A DNA stretch of 64,000 nt from Raphanus sativus (Eukaryota > Streptophyta > Magnoliopsida > Brassicales > Brassicaceae): the NCBI RefSeq assembly GCF_000801105.2, contig NC_079517.1, forward strand, positions 3,596,001 through 3,660,000, given 5' to 3'. The notes beneath the pieces are model-generated. The model worked only from the letters and a program-made list of their open reading frames with translations, was not told the origin of the DNA and ran no database searches. This document shows, one piece after another, positions 13,970 through 25,667 of the stretch (position 1 is its first letter; every line of letters starts with the position of its first letter). Position numbers and translations under genes: made by a program.

Positions 13970-16481
13970 TTAGGCGATGATTTCGTGTCTCCTACAATCT
14001 CGAAGTTTCATGTCTGCAACATTTGTACCTTCATATTCCACGTCGCAACATTCTACTTTTCTCCCCTATAAACAGAACATTGAAAACATCCTTAAAATAT
14101 TAAAAACCGCTTATGGTGAAAAGAAAAATGTTAACAAACAGCAAAATAAACGAACCGGTTTGGGAGTTTTGGGAGAGAAGACACGGATGGAAGTAATAGG
14201 ATCCGCAGAAGTATTACCAGACAAGGAGCAAGAAGTCATGTTTCTAGGAGACTTCCTTGTGTAAGAAGTAACAACTCCTTCCTTCACTTGTTCAATCGAA
14301 TCAAAGAAGAACCAGTGAGGAGCTTCACATGGATCTCTGGAAACCGGTCTCGTGTTAAACATGTAAAAAGGAGGCAGTCCTCCATGCCACCAAGGACGGA
14401 ATGTCTCGATGGGAAGCTTCAAGTGGCTCCGTGGGTATATCTTCTCATAGATATGAACAGAGTATCCCCACGAGACCGAAAAGGTCCAGTTTCTTTCTCT
14501 GACGTAGCATATCGACTGTTGTAGCATCCGTGATTGGTCTACGTTGGCTGCTTTCATGATATGAGTGACTGAACCTGGACGGTCCATGTGAGGGTAAAGT
14601 GGTGTGACAGTTTCGAAGTGGTGGAGGCTGACAAGAGGAGCCGTGGGTTGGGACGAGAGCAAGCCTGATATGTCACCGTATAGATCCACCTGTTGCATGC
14701 ACACAAAATACTTATTGTTAACTTCCATTAACATGTGGCCGATAAGTCACCGCGCAGATCTAGATGTTGCATGTCAACCAAATACTTAATGTGTGATACA
14801 ATTTCTTTATATCACTCAGAATTTATTGGATTCATTCAGAAACTTTATTGTGTGATACATTTCGATGCTTCAATACTTGTCAAGATAATAGCATTGTATT
14901 AAGAACTCTTTTCTTCTAAACCTTAGCAATCTTCATAAAAAAATATTCGTATAATGTCCTATTGGACCCATACGGAAACTCTTTTTTGGTGTGATACATT
15001 AAGATTCAATATTTTATCAACATACCTGCATGGTACAAAGTTTTTTTTTTTAATAGCATGGTACAAAGTTACTTCCCTTCTAATCCATAATCCTAAACTA
15101 CAGTAGCTTTAATTTTAGTAACCATCTAATCGGGGTTAGTAATTTCGTTATGGCCGGGTAGGTAATTTTCTGAATGAATAAAATAAATAAATAACTCACC
15201 TTGTATTTTGTAGAATGAACTATTAGTATATAATATTTATTTTAAAAATGAAAGACACACCTGGTGAAATCCTTTATGAAGGCTAAGATCAACGCCCAAA
15301 TCAGCCAAACACAAACTCTGTAAATGATCCACTGCCCAAATGTAATGGTACCTCTCAATACAATCATCCAATACTTCTACTAAAGCCTCCACTAGAGGAT
15401 AACTTAGAGCATAACCTCCTCCTCCGAATGCCATGTCAAATGAGAAGTGAAAATTTGATTTTATGGTCTCCGAAAACATTCCGATGTATTGTTTTTCCGT
15501 GTGATCGTATTTTGACAACACATCCACCATGTTGTCTACGAAGAAAACACTGTCATCATCACCCGTCACATACCTATTTATATTGGACAAGGTTTATGTC
15601 AGAACTAAAATTTAGGTGATATGATAAACAAACATGTATTAGTATTCCTTCAAAAAAAATATTAGAGACAAAAGAAATTTCCAAAATGTCATCCAATAAA
15701 ATCATGCACCAAGCCTTTTTACCAATTTAGGTATAACGAGAAGAGGAAATTGAAAAAAAATGAGAGTAAAAATTGAAGTTTATAAAATTTCTTGACTACT
15801 TTCTGGAAAAAAATATATTATTTTAATAAAATTCAAAAATTGTGTAAATCATAAAAAAACTTTTATTTTATTAATATGTTATAAAACGTAATAATTTATG
15901 TAATATAAATATTTAATTCTATAAGATTATAAATCAATTATTGTAAGTACAGAAATATATATCTCGATTTGATAAGATGATTAATAAGCTTAGTATGTAT
16001 CATACCATCTCACATCCTCGTCTTGTTTGAGTCTGTAATTCTCAAGAATGGACCTATAGATCCGAGTGTGGTTTCGGTTTGTAAGCTTCGGGTAGATCTT
16101 CAGTTTCTTGAGGTCTTCGTTGATTTTTAACGGAGGTAAGGCCGGAGACCAAGGTTGGAACTCTTTCGACGGCTCCACGTCAAAGAAGATATTACCACGT
16201 GTCACGTTTGGTCTCCACCATGATTCTAAGAAAACATGACGATCCCTCCACGTACGTGAGCTCCCGACCAGAACGAACATCAAATGGCTCAAGTTTGTGG
16301 CCGTCTCTCTAGGCTGCAAGAAACTCTCTTGATATTTTATGGTGAAAATGTTACTGTCAAAAGATTGTGAAGTGAGGTATGTTTTGTTGAAAAAGACGAG
16401 CACGAAGAAAATCACGACAACGCCTATGATCACGCTGTATTTGCATAAGACTTTTGTGTGGTAACTTGGAGGCGACGACAT
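13970..16481 (-). CDS. DUF604 fringe-like glycosyltransferase, copy C
   Basis: Exons in transcript order: 16481-16006, 15573-15261, 14689-14156, 14065-13970 (472 aa). Same architecture as copy B: signal anchor at about 15-35, WWRPNVTRG, DXD site GDDDS (164-166), MAFGGGGYALS, VSLHHFET, SVSWGYSVHIYE and a last exon with VECCDV. The reading frame is intact. The donor of intron 3 follows a CCG codon where copies B and D have CAG, leaving a weaker donor (ccg|gttcgt); splicing efficiency may be reduced. An in-frame ATG at 16505 (MLLSLYNV) is an alternative start also present in copy D. Exon 2 is nearly identical to that of D by eye, so C and D look like the youngest pair. Confidence 0.86.
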
Positions 16482-16894
16482 TACATTATACAGAGATAGT
16501 AACATGGAGATTTTAGATGGAGAAAGATGATGAAATGATATTTGAAGGTTAACAAGGGAGGTTCTTGAGTATTTAGTTTCAAAACAGTCGAAATGATATT
16601 TTACTTTTCTTAACCCAATAAATACTAGTCCAAGTCCACAATTATTAAGATATATTTCCATATATTTTGATCATGTATATCTATTAGCTTATTTCCTTAC
16701 TTCAATAGAGCGAGATGTATGGAAATATATCTCAATAATTATATTTCATCAATTTTTTTTACATTTTTGTCTTTATTTGTCAATATTTTAAGAGTGCATA
16801 AAACCATTAGATTCTTTTCCATCTTAGAATATGATCAAATAAAAGATTGAAAATTACAGTATAACCGATATTAATTGGTGCTCTCCATTTTCCA
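16482..16894. other. Spacer between DUF604 copies C and D
   Basis: The spacer contains the 5' leader and promoter of copy C and the 3' UTR of copy D. It is AT-rich. I see no further gene or transposon end. Confidence 0.45.
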
Positions 16895-17779
16895 TTAGGC
16901 GATGATTTCGTTTCTTCTACAATCTCGAAATCTTACGTTTGCAACATTTTCACCTTCATATTCCACGTTGCAACATTCCACTTTTTTCCCCTATAAACAG
17001 AAAAATGAAAATAGGTGAATAATATTAAAATGCCGCTTGTAGTGAAAAAAATATTGTAACTAACAATAAAGCAAAAATAAACTAAACCTGTTTGGGAGTT
17101 TTGGGAGAGAAGACACGGATAGAAGCGAGTGGATCAGCAGAAACATTACCAAAGAAGGAACAAGAAGTCATGTTTCTAATAAAATTTCTTGTGTAGAAAG
17201 TAACAACTTCTCCGTTCTCTTGCGCAATCGATTCGAAGAAGAACCAGTGAGGAGCTTCACATGGATTTTGAGACACCCTTCTCGTGTTAAACATGTAAAG
17301 TGGAGGCCGTCCTCGGAGCCAAGGACGGAATGTCTCGATAGGAAGCTTCAAGTGGCTGCGTGGGAATATCTTCTCATAGACATGAACCGATCGAGTATCC
17401 CCACGAGACCGAGAAGGTCCAGTTAATGGTTCTGAGGTGCCATATAGACTGTTGTACCATCCGTGATTGGTCCACGTTGGCCGCTTTCATGATGTGACGT
17501 ACTGAGCCGGGACGGTCCATGCCAGGGAAAATTGGTTCGAGGGATCCGAAATGGTGGAAGCTGACAAGAGGAGCCGTTGGGTGGGACGAGAGGAAGCCTG
17601 ATAAATCACCGCGCAGGTCCAACTGTGGCATGTTAACCAAATACTTACTGTGTGATACAATCTCTTGCGTATGCTAAATCTTCTTTATATCATTCCAATT
17701 CTATTGGATCCATACAGAAACTTTATTGTGTAGCACATTTCCAAGCTTCAATATTTATCAACATAATTGCAAGGTAAGT

Positions 17780-18134
17780 TGATGTAGATAGATATTTAAA
17801 AATATTCTAGATATTTTAATATTTAATGTTTTATTTATTATTAAGATAATTACATTAATTGTTTTATGGTTTTCTTATATATAGTTTTTTAGACTCTATG
17901 ATTGTATTCAGTTTTTTGATGATTTAATAAAAGAATTTTCAGAAGAGGTTTTGATAAACCACTAAGAAGAGTATTCTCAAACCCTAAAGAGGTTTTTATA
18001 AACCACTGTGAAGAGTATTCACAACCCCTAAGAGCTTTTAATTAAGCATTGTGAAGAGTATTCACAAACCCTAGATTCGTGTATTCTTGGAATAAACGGA
18101 TCTAGCTCTATCCCTAGAAGTTTCCGCTACATCA
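17780..18134 (+). repeat. Left LTR of the TRIM/LARD element
   Basis: A 355-bp terminal repeat, TG..CA bounded. It contains internal short repeats of aaccactgtgaagagtattc type and ends in gctacatca next to the primer-binding site. Confidence 0.9.
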
Positions 18135-18325
18135 GTTGGTATCAGAACCAAACGGTTCTATTATCTTGATCGTAGATGTATCTACAACAACAACAACTAG
18201 TTGAGATAGTTGAGATCTTTGAAAAGTTTAAACAAGATATCAACAAGTTTCAATAAGATATCTGCACGGCATTAAATAAGTTCGATGAGGCATTAAAGAA
18301 AAGAGAAGTAGCACGAGTTCAAGAT

Positions 18326-18637
18326 GTGCAGTTGGATGATGATGAAGACGAGGAGAGATTTATCGAAGAAGATATTTGTGTTGTCGACTCTATCTATAAA
18401 GATAAAGTTTGTGCAAAATTCGGGCGAGACGAGTTCTGTGCAAAATTCGGGCGAGACGATTTCCGTGCAAAATCTGGGCGAGACGAGTTCCGTGCAAAAT
18501 ACGGACAAAATCATATCGACGAAGATTTTGTGAAATTTTTTGATAATCTGATGCGTGCAAATCTTGTGCAAAACGGATTTATGAAGATTCAAGTTACAAA
18601 CAGATCCGTGCAAAAATCGTGTAAAATAAGCTATTGA
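18326..18637 (+). CDS. Small ORF inside the LTR element, repeat-encoding
   Basis: A 103-aa open frame begins MQLDDDEDEERF and contains four tandem units of about ten residues (CAKFGRDEF, CAKFGRDDF, RAKSGRDEF, RAKYGQNH) encoded by a 30-bp tandem repeat. The product is strongly acidic at its start. It has no similarity that I recognise to gag, integrase or reverse transcriptase. Whether it is translated is unknown; it may be only a remnant of an internal repeat. Confidence 0.3.
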   Translation: MQLDDDEDEERFIEEDICVVDSIYKDKVCAKFGRDEFCAKFGRDDFRAKSGRDEFRAKYGQNHIDEDFVKFFDNLMRANLVQNGFMKIQVTNRSVQKSCKISY

Positions 18638-18728
18638 AGATTCGAGGAAGAGTTTTTGGTGGAAAACGTTTTTGATTCAGAAAGTACGATCAAGATTCGA
18701 GGACGAATCTTCTCCAACCCGGAGAGAA

Positions 18729-19082
18729 TGATGCAGAGAATATTTAGGAATATTCTAAATATTTTAATATTTGATGTTTTATTTATTATTAAGATAATTA
18801 CATTAATTGTTTTATGGTTTTTTATATATAGTATTTTAGACTCTATGGTTGTATTCAGTTTTTTGATGATTTAATAAAAGAAGTTTCCAGAAGAGGTTTT
18901 GATAAACCATTGAGAAAAGTATTCTCAAACCCTAAAGAAGTTTTTATAAACCACTGTGAAGAGTATTCATAACCCCTAAGAGCTTTTAATTAAACACTGT
19001 AAAGAGTATTCACAAACCCTAGATTCGTGTATTCTTGGAATAAACGGATCTATTTATATCCCTAGAATCTTCTGCTACATCA
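18729..19082 (+). repeat. Right LTR of the TRIM/LARD element
   Basis: A 354-bp terminal repeat matching the left LTR along its whole length, with scattered substitutions, followed directly by the TAAGT target duplication. Confidence 0.9.
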
Positions 19083-21863
19083 TAAGTACGGATCAAAGGG
19101 GTCATGGTTCGGTTTTTGTTGGAAATGGTCTCTTTTTTTTGGAAATGGTCTTATGCTTCTAAAGAGAATTAATTAAAATGATTTGGATCTCTATGTAGAT
19201 GATGTATAGACCTAGGCCTGGACGTTGGAATTCAGGTCAGATATTCAGAGTTCGGTTCTAATTATAAGTATCACTTCTTAAGTCTTACTCTAGTAAACGT
19301 GTAAGTACATGTTAGATTCAAATATAACACATGGTTCTAATTTATATCATTTCTTGAAAATCATAAAATAACTATATATCATTCAAATATGAGTTATATC
19401 GAATCAGTTCGAATATACCAAAAAGTGAAATGTCAAGTTTAAAATCAAAACATAGAAATAAATATTTATTTATATAAAATTAAGGACTATTTAAGATACT
19501 GGTTTAATTTTTAAATACTTATTTTAGATATTATATCAAAATAAATATAGAATTGAATATTTAAAGTAAATATTTATGTTTCAAATATTTATATTATATA
19601 TTAATTTGGACATTCAGATATGTTTCTTCGGATATTTTGTCGGAATTTTTTTGTCATTCGGGTTTTTCTGAGCTATCCGTCGGATCCAGTTAATAAAATT
19701 TTGGGTTAAAATGTTTTCTAATACTATACAAGATCCATTAGAGTATTTTTATATTTCGGATCGGATAAGATCAGATTTTTTTTGTTTGAATTCGGTTCGA
19801 ATTTCGGATTATGTACTTTTTACCCAGCCTATATGGATCTTCGGGCCAAGAACCTCTAAAAGTTAGAAAAAAATAAAAGATACTTATCTTCTAAACCCTA
19901 ATCTCATATTACAAGGAACTTGAATTGAGTAACCATCTAATCGTAGTTAGCAATTTTATTGTGTTGGTAACTATCTGATTGATACAATTAATTAAATAAC
20001 TCATATATATTTTACGTAGATTTAGAAACTGAAAAAAAATACGAAAATGCGGTTTTGTGATGTATATCTATATATAGCTGAAAGGCATACCTGGTGAAAT
20101 CTTTTATCGACGATAAGATCAACGCCCAAATCAGCCAAACACAAACTCTGTAAATGATCCACTCCCCAAATGTAATGGTACCTCTCAATACATGCATCCA
20201 ATTCTAACGCTAAAGCCTCAACTAGGGGATAACTTAGATCATAACCTCCTCCTCCGAATGCCATTTCAAATGAGAAGTGAAAATTTGATTTTATCGTCTC
20301 CGAGAAAATTCCTATGTAATTTTTTTCCGTGTGATCGTATTTTGACAACACATCCACCAAGTTGTCTACGAAGAAAACACTGTCATCATCTCCCGTCACA
20401 TACCTATGTATCAATACTATTAATTCTTCGAGATGTCCAATTGATATGGGGTTATGTCCAATAATTATTTTTTCCACAATAAAAAAACCATATATTCTAT
20501 AACTGAATCTAAATAAATATTTTATAACCACCTTTTAACTCCATAATAGTCGGAATTTATTTTAAAAAAAACTAAATATTTTATAACTGTTTTCCTTTAA
20601 TTCATATATTCTAGGATCCATAACTGCAACATTTACGAAAATATACAAATAAATTATTGATATAAGTCGATTTAAATATGTATAATAATTACAGCACTTT
20701 TTTTGAAAATATATGCACATTTTGTTACGGAAAATATATGTTATTAATCAACAATAATACATTAATTAATCCAAATTAATAACCACCTTTATTCTTACTA
20801 TTATGACTACTAATATTTAAAATCTAAGTTTATGCTTTATATTTACTAACCCTGACATTTTAATAAAATAAATAATTAATATAATATTATTTATCATTGA
20901 AAAAGTTAATATAAAATAAAAATAATTAGATTTTTATTATACAAATTTATTTAACTAATATATCTACAAAATTAGGATTTTTCGGATAAATAATAATTAT
21001 CATGAAATTAAATAATTAAAAAATAATTAAATTTATCTCAATTTTTCAGGTCAACCATTACAAAATCACGGATAAATGAAAATTTGATGGATTTTTAATC
21101 GTATGGGATTTCTAAATAGAAATTTTATAATTTAATTCAAAATCTAAGCTGAATTCAATGTAGATCACTAGATTTACCACTGGTGCCGTGGATTCATATC
21201 ATATATGAAAATATACTAAAACTATATCATAAATTAAATTTAGCAAAATTTGGATAAATATAATAAATTAATATTTTAATATATAGGTCCAATTTAATCA
21301 GATTCGAGGCCTAGACTTATGGGATAGATTCTATATTGGTTTTTCGAGTACGAATATTTAATTGCGTGAATAATTCAAAATGCTAATAAATACCACAATA
21401 TTCTGATTTTATTTAAACTTGATTATATATTTCATCATCAAAATTATTTTTATTAAAACGTTAAACCTATTATAATATTCACATATATAATGCTTTCTTT
21501 GTAACATTTAAATGTAAATAAATAGTCAGAAATATAAATTTATATTCAATAAATTTAATTTGTTTCGGCAAATAAATTTGTACTTTGAAAACATGGATCA
21601 AAAATAATATTACTTTGTTATTTAAGAAAAATAAAAATTTATAGCTGTTAGAAATAAAGTACAATTAATATATGAAATGACTATGATAGAAGTGTTTATA
21701 GTTATGAAAAATCACAAATTCAATATAACTATCAAAATCTTTTACTGAACTTTTAAAAAAGTAATATTTACACAAACATGATCACAGAAAACACAAATAT
21801 GATTTACAAAGAATACACAAACATGAAATTAAAATTTCTAAAAAAATGTAAAACAAAAATATA

Positions 21864-21894
21864 CCCGTCCTTTGAAGGGCGGGTCAAAATTTAG
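21864..21894 (+). mobile_element. Helitron 3' end (intron 1 of copy D)
   Basis: The GC-rich hairpin cccgtcctttgaagggcggg is followed by tcaaaatttag and then T. This matches the 3' terminus seen at 25512-25540 and 32003-32034, including the preceding A-rich stretch ending caaaaatatac. I could not place the matching 5' end with confidence. Confidence 0.6.
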
Positions 21895-23038
21895 TATTGG
21901 ATTACAAATTTAGGTGATATGATATACACAAACATATATTTTTATTCGTTCAAAACCAAAAAGTATACTGGAGACAAGAAATTTGTCAAATGCCATCCCA
22001 TAAAATCATGCTACCAATTTTTTTTTACAAAAAATGTATAAAATAAAATTGAAGAGATCATTGATAAAATTGAGATGTAAAAAGTTACAAATTTAAAAAT
22101 TATTGACTACTTTCGGAACTTTAAATTTTAACTTTAGTAACATTTATAGTTCAACAATTTCGAAAAAAAATGTATACAAAAAAACATTATTTTATAGGTG
22201 CTATTTAATATCATATAAAACATATTAATTTATATAAATATAGTTAATTAATTCTATAAATTATAAATTATAAATCAGTTATTGTCAAAATAGAAACATA
22301 TCTTTATATATCGATTTGATAAGATGACTAAGTAACTAATATAGTTTCATACCATCTCACATCCTCGTCTTGTTGAAGCCTGTAATTCTCGAGAATGGAT
22401 CTATAGATTCGAGTGTGAACTCGGTTTACAAGCTTTGGGTAAATTTTTAGTTTCTTGAGGTCTTCGTTGACTTTTAACGGTGGAAAGTTCCGAGACCAAG
22501 GCTGGAACTCTTTCGACGGCTCCATGTCAAAGAAGATATTACTGCGTGTCTCGTTTGGTCTCCACCATGATTCTACGTAAATGCTTCGATCCCTCCACGT
22601 ACGTGAGCCCCCGACCAAAACAAACATCAAATGGCTCAAGTTTGTGGCCGCCTCTTTAGGGTCTTGATATTTTGTTGTGAAAATGTTACTGTAGAAAGAT
22701 TGTGAATTGATGTAGGTTTGGTTGAAAAAGACAAGGACGAAGAAGATCACCGCCACGCCCATGATCACGCGATGTTTGCATAAGATGTCTGTGTGGTACC
22801 TTGGAGGCGACGACATTGCATTATGCAGGGATAGTAACACGGAGATTTTTAGATGGAGAAAGATGATGAAGGTTATCTGAAGGTTAACAAGGGAGGTCTT
22901 GCAAGTCTTTAGTTAGAAAACCAAAGAGATGATATTTATACTTTTTAAACCCAATAAACATGGTCCAAATCCATACTAATTAATTCATATATTTCATAAA
23001 TTTTTAGACATTTTTGGCCTTAAACGTCTACAATATTA

Positions 23039-23308
23039 GAGCAGCTGCAATGGCAATCTCATGGAACTCGGAATCATATGTAACTTTTTAATTTTTTTTT
23101 TCCATTTTATTAAAAAATAAAAAGAAACAGAACCAATCACGGATCATCACGTGTCGTGGAGCCCGTAAATAGTGTAAGGATTCTGTAACAATTAATTATT
23201 AACTAAGGATTTTATGAACCCAATCCTTAATAAAATGTGGGTCTCACCATATATCTTAATAATATTTTGCTAAGGATTTTGCTCTAACAGTCTCCATTGG
23301 AGTTGCTC
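23039..23308. mobile_element. Tourist-like (PIF/Harbinger) MITE
   Basis: A 270-bp element is bounded by TTA duplications (23036-23038 and 23309-23311). Its imperfect terminal inverted repeats are gagcagctgcaatggcaatc at the left and, reversed from the right, gagcaactccaatggagact. TTA target duplication and small size are typical of Harbinger-derived MITEs. It has no coding capacity. Confidence 0.75.
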
Positions 23309-23879
23309 TTACGAAATATCACTACTAGACCACAATCATTTAGTTATATATTTTGACCGGTAACTTCAGAATCTATTCTATTAATTCTTCAACATGTCTA
23401 ATTGATAGTAAGTTATGTCCAATTTTTAAAAAAATAAAGAAGCAATATCTAACAGTATAATATCTAATTATACAGTTCTAAAAACCCACGATCATCATCT
23501 ATCGAAAAACAGTTATGGTGAACTCCTTTTAAAAGCAGTTTGTTTTACTGACCTATTTAAAAACAGTTACTATTATGTAATTGCCTTTCTTTTCATATTT
23601 ATAAAAAGAACGTGGTTGATATTAACGTAACTACTTACAATATTTGATATAAACTATATTACTTTTATGTAACTCCCTGGAAGTGGTTGATATTACTTTT
23701 ATGTAACATAACTCACTACAATATTTGATATAAACATAGATGGTTGAGTATTATGACAATAAGTAGTTATGATGTACATTCGCAAATCCTAGAGAAAAAA
23801 TTAGATATTCAAAGATATAATTAGTTATAGTCTGGATTTTATAAAAATTATATTTCTTAAAAAAATATAAAACAAAAAA

Positions 23880-25380
23880 TATATTCGTCCTTTTAAGGAC
23901 GGATCATAAATTTGTCTCAACTATTTGAAAAAATCAATTTACGAATGCGAGTTATGAGTATTTTACTCGGATGGGTGCAGATTAGTAGATTTTGGATTGT
24001 GGGTATCCGTCGACCCGAAAAGTATTTTTAAAAAATATAAACACTTTCTTAAAAATATGGTAATTAAAAAAATAATTTAAATTATTAAAATATATATTTT
24101 TATTAGAAATATAATAACTAAATTAAATAATTAATTAAAAAATTATAATCCGCGGATAGCCGCAAAATTAAATGCAGCGGGTGCCGATATAAATTATTTG
24201 TTTGTAAGTTGTGTGGATCGTATTTCTTTACCAAAAAAATTGAAATCCGCGGGTTGGCAGATTCGACCGATAATATATCGGATTAATTTTTAAATTGCTA
24301 TTATTTAATAAAATATATTTTGAATGATGTCCAATTGATGTAAGTTATGTCCAACTAATTATTTCTACTTTACCTACTTAAATAAAAGTGACTGAATTTT
24401 TATATAACTGTCTAATTATATTCAAATATTAACCATGTTCTATTTCTCCTTAACGAAAACAGTTACGATAAAACCATATACACCTTTTCTGTCGTAACCA
24501 ATTAGAATTTTTGACAACCTTTTACATTTGATTTCTCCTAGCAAAAGATAAGAAATAGAGTACAGAAGACACAATATAAAATATATCAAACACCATATAC
24601 TGCCATTTGAAAAGTAATCAAACGTAACCATATTCAAATATTTTCTTATATTATTTTATTTTTATTTGTCGTACACCATTTTCTAATATATTGAAAATTT
24701 TAAAATAAAATTTTAAAATAATCTATTATATGTATGTGGTACAAATGTATAATTACACAACTTGACATATTTAATATAACAACCAAAAATTATATTAAAC
24801 TAATATTAAATACAAATATGATTACAAAGTATGACACAAATATAAAAATTAAATTTCTCAAAAAGGTAAAACAAAGAATATACCGCACTTTCAAATTAAA
24901 ACAAATATATTTCTTAAAAATATAAAACAAAAATATGTCTGTCCTTTTAAGGGCGGATCATAAGTTTGGTTCAACTATTTGAAAAATCGATTTGCGGATG
25001 CGGGTTATAAATATTTTATGCGGGTGAATGTGGGTTGGTGATTTTGGATCGCGGCTACCCGTCGATCCGCAAATTATTTACAAAATAAAAGTAAAAACGT
25101 AATTTTTTAAAAAAATACAGGAATTTATAAATAATAATTTAAAATTTAAATCATGTATAATTTTTTATAATATAAATATTTTTTATAATAATTAAATTAA
25201 ATAATGACTTTTAAAATATATATAACCCGCGTATAACCCAAAATTAAGCAGAGCGGGTGCGAGTACAAAATTATTTGTTTGCAGATTGTGCGCGTCATAT
25301 GTTTTAACCAAAAAAAAATGAAAACCCGTGGGTTGCAGATTAGCAGGTGAGTTCGATCCGCAGTCCAGCTTTAACCGTGC
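23880..25380 (+). repeat. Diverged direct repeat, about 0.5-kb units spaced 1.06 kb
   Basis: Two similar segments start with Helitron-like hairpins at 23886-23901 (cgtccttttaaggacg) and 24941-24954 (gtccttttaagggc). Both continue with ggatcataa, then caactatttgaaaaa, then gcgggt-rich sequence, and later with matching gcgggtgc and ttatttgtttg blocks (24170-24290 and 25240-25370). They look like two old, degraded copies of one Helitron-related repeat in tandem. Confidence 0.55.
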
Positions 25381-25511
25381 GCATACCGGATCAATTTTTA
25401 AATTGATATTATTTAATATAATCATACTTAAATAAATAAAACACAAATTAAACTAAAACACATAGATATAAAATTTAAATTTCTAAAAAAATATAAAATA
25501 AAAAATATACT

Positions 25512-25540
25512 CGCCCTTTAAAGGGCGGGTCAGAATCTAG
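25512..25540 (+). mobile_element. Helitron 3' end
   Basis: The hairpin cgccctttaaagggcg is followed by ggtcagaatctag and a host T. This is a canonical Helitron terminus (short GC hairpin about 10 bp before CTAG). It belongs to the same family as the ends at 21894 and 32034. Confidence 0.7.
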
Positions 25541-25554
25541 TGATACTTTAATTT

Positions 25555-25667
25555 ACAGGGTTTTGGCCATATGTTCTAGACTAGCAGGTTTCCGTCACAA
25601 GTCAGTGTAACGATGTATTAGAGACGTAATTAATCAGTCTTCTTTATTTGTCAATCATTTAAAACAA
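25555..25667 (-). other. Relic 5' flank of a DUF604 array gene
   Basis: The sequence cgatgtattagagacgtaat and the following taatcagtc..ctttatttgtcaa resemble the region just upstream of copy B (gagacgtgattaatt then ctttacttgtcaa, 11362-11408) and copy E (gagacgtgattta then ctttacttgtcaa, from about 32712). No coding exon lies next to it. It appears to be a promoter-side remnant of a lost or displaced copy. Confidence 0.45.

Larger units (their letters stand above)
17780..19082 (+). mobile_element. Non-autonomous LTR retrotransposon (TRIM/LARD type)
   Basis: A complete 1303-bp element sits in intron 2 of DUF604 copy D, antisense to the gene. Two LTRs (17780-18134 and 18729-19082) both start TGATG and end CTACATCA, and 5-bp target duplications TAAGT flank them (17775-17779 and 19083-19087). 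Just inside the left LTR, ttggtatcagaacc (18136-18149) is a primer-binding site complementary to the 3' end of initiator tRNA-Met. A purine-rich ggagagaa precedes the right LTR. The 594-bp interior has no gag or pol, so it depends on another element. Its one open frame (18326-18637) encodes four tandem copies of a KFGRDEF-like motif. The LTRs differ at roughly 25 sites by eye. Confidence 0.92.
16895..22816 (-). pseudogene. DUF604 fringe-like gene, copy D, frameshifted
   Basis: Exons in transcript order: 22816-22353, 20403-20091, 17622-17088, 16990-16895. Exons 1, 2 and 4 are intact, with signal anchor, GDDDS, MAFGGGGYDLS and VECCNV. Exon 3 is 535 nt where copies B and E have 531. The extra 4 bp lie at about 17388-17394 inside the SVSWGYSVHVY motif and look like a short duplication (gatcgatcg-type), throwing the frame so that translation stops soon after SVSWGYS. 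The downstream half (17088-17351) continues in the shifted frame. Intron 2 (2.47 kb) carries a complete LTR element and intron 1 (1.95 kb) a Helitron 3' end. Substitutions are few, so inactivation looks recent; an assembly error cannot be excluded. Confidence 0.82.

Noticed and set aside
17088..17622. A hidden intron that would restore the frame of DUF604 copy D
   Set aside because: No GT..AG pair near the 4-bp insertion gives a plausible intron length.
18293..18613. Antisense open frame in the LTR element
   Set aside because: Result of the 30-bp internal tandem repeat being open on several frames.
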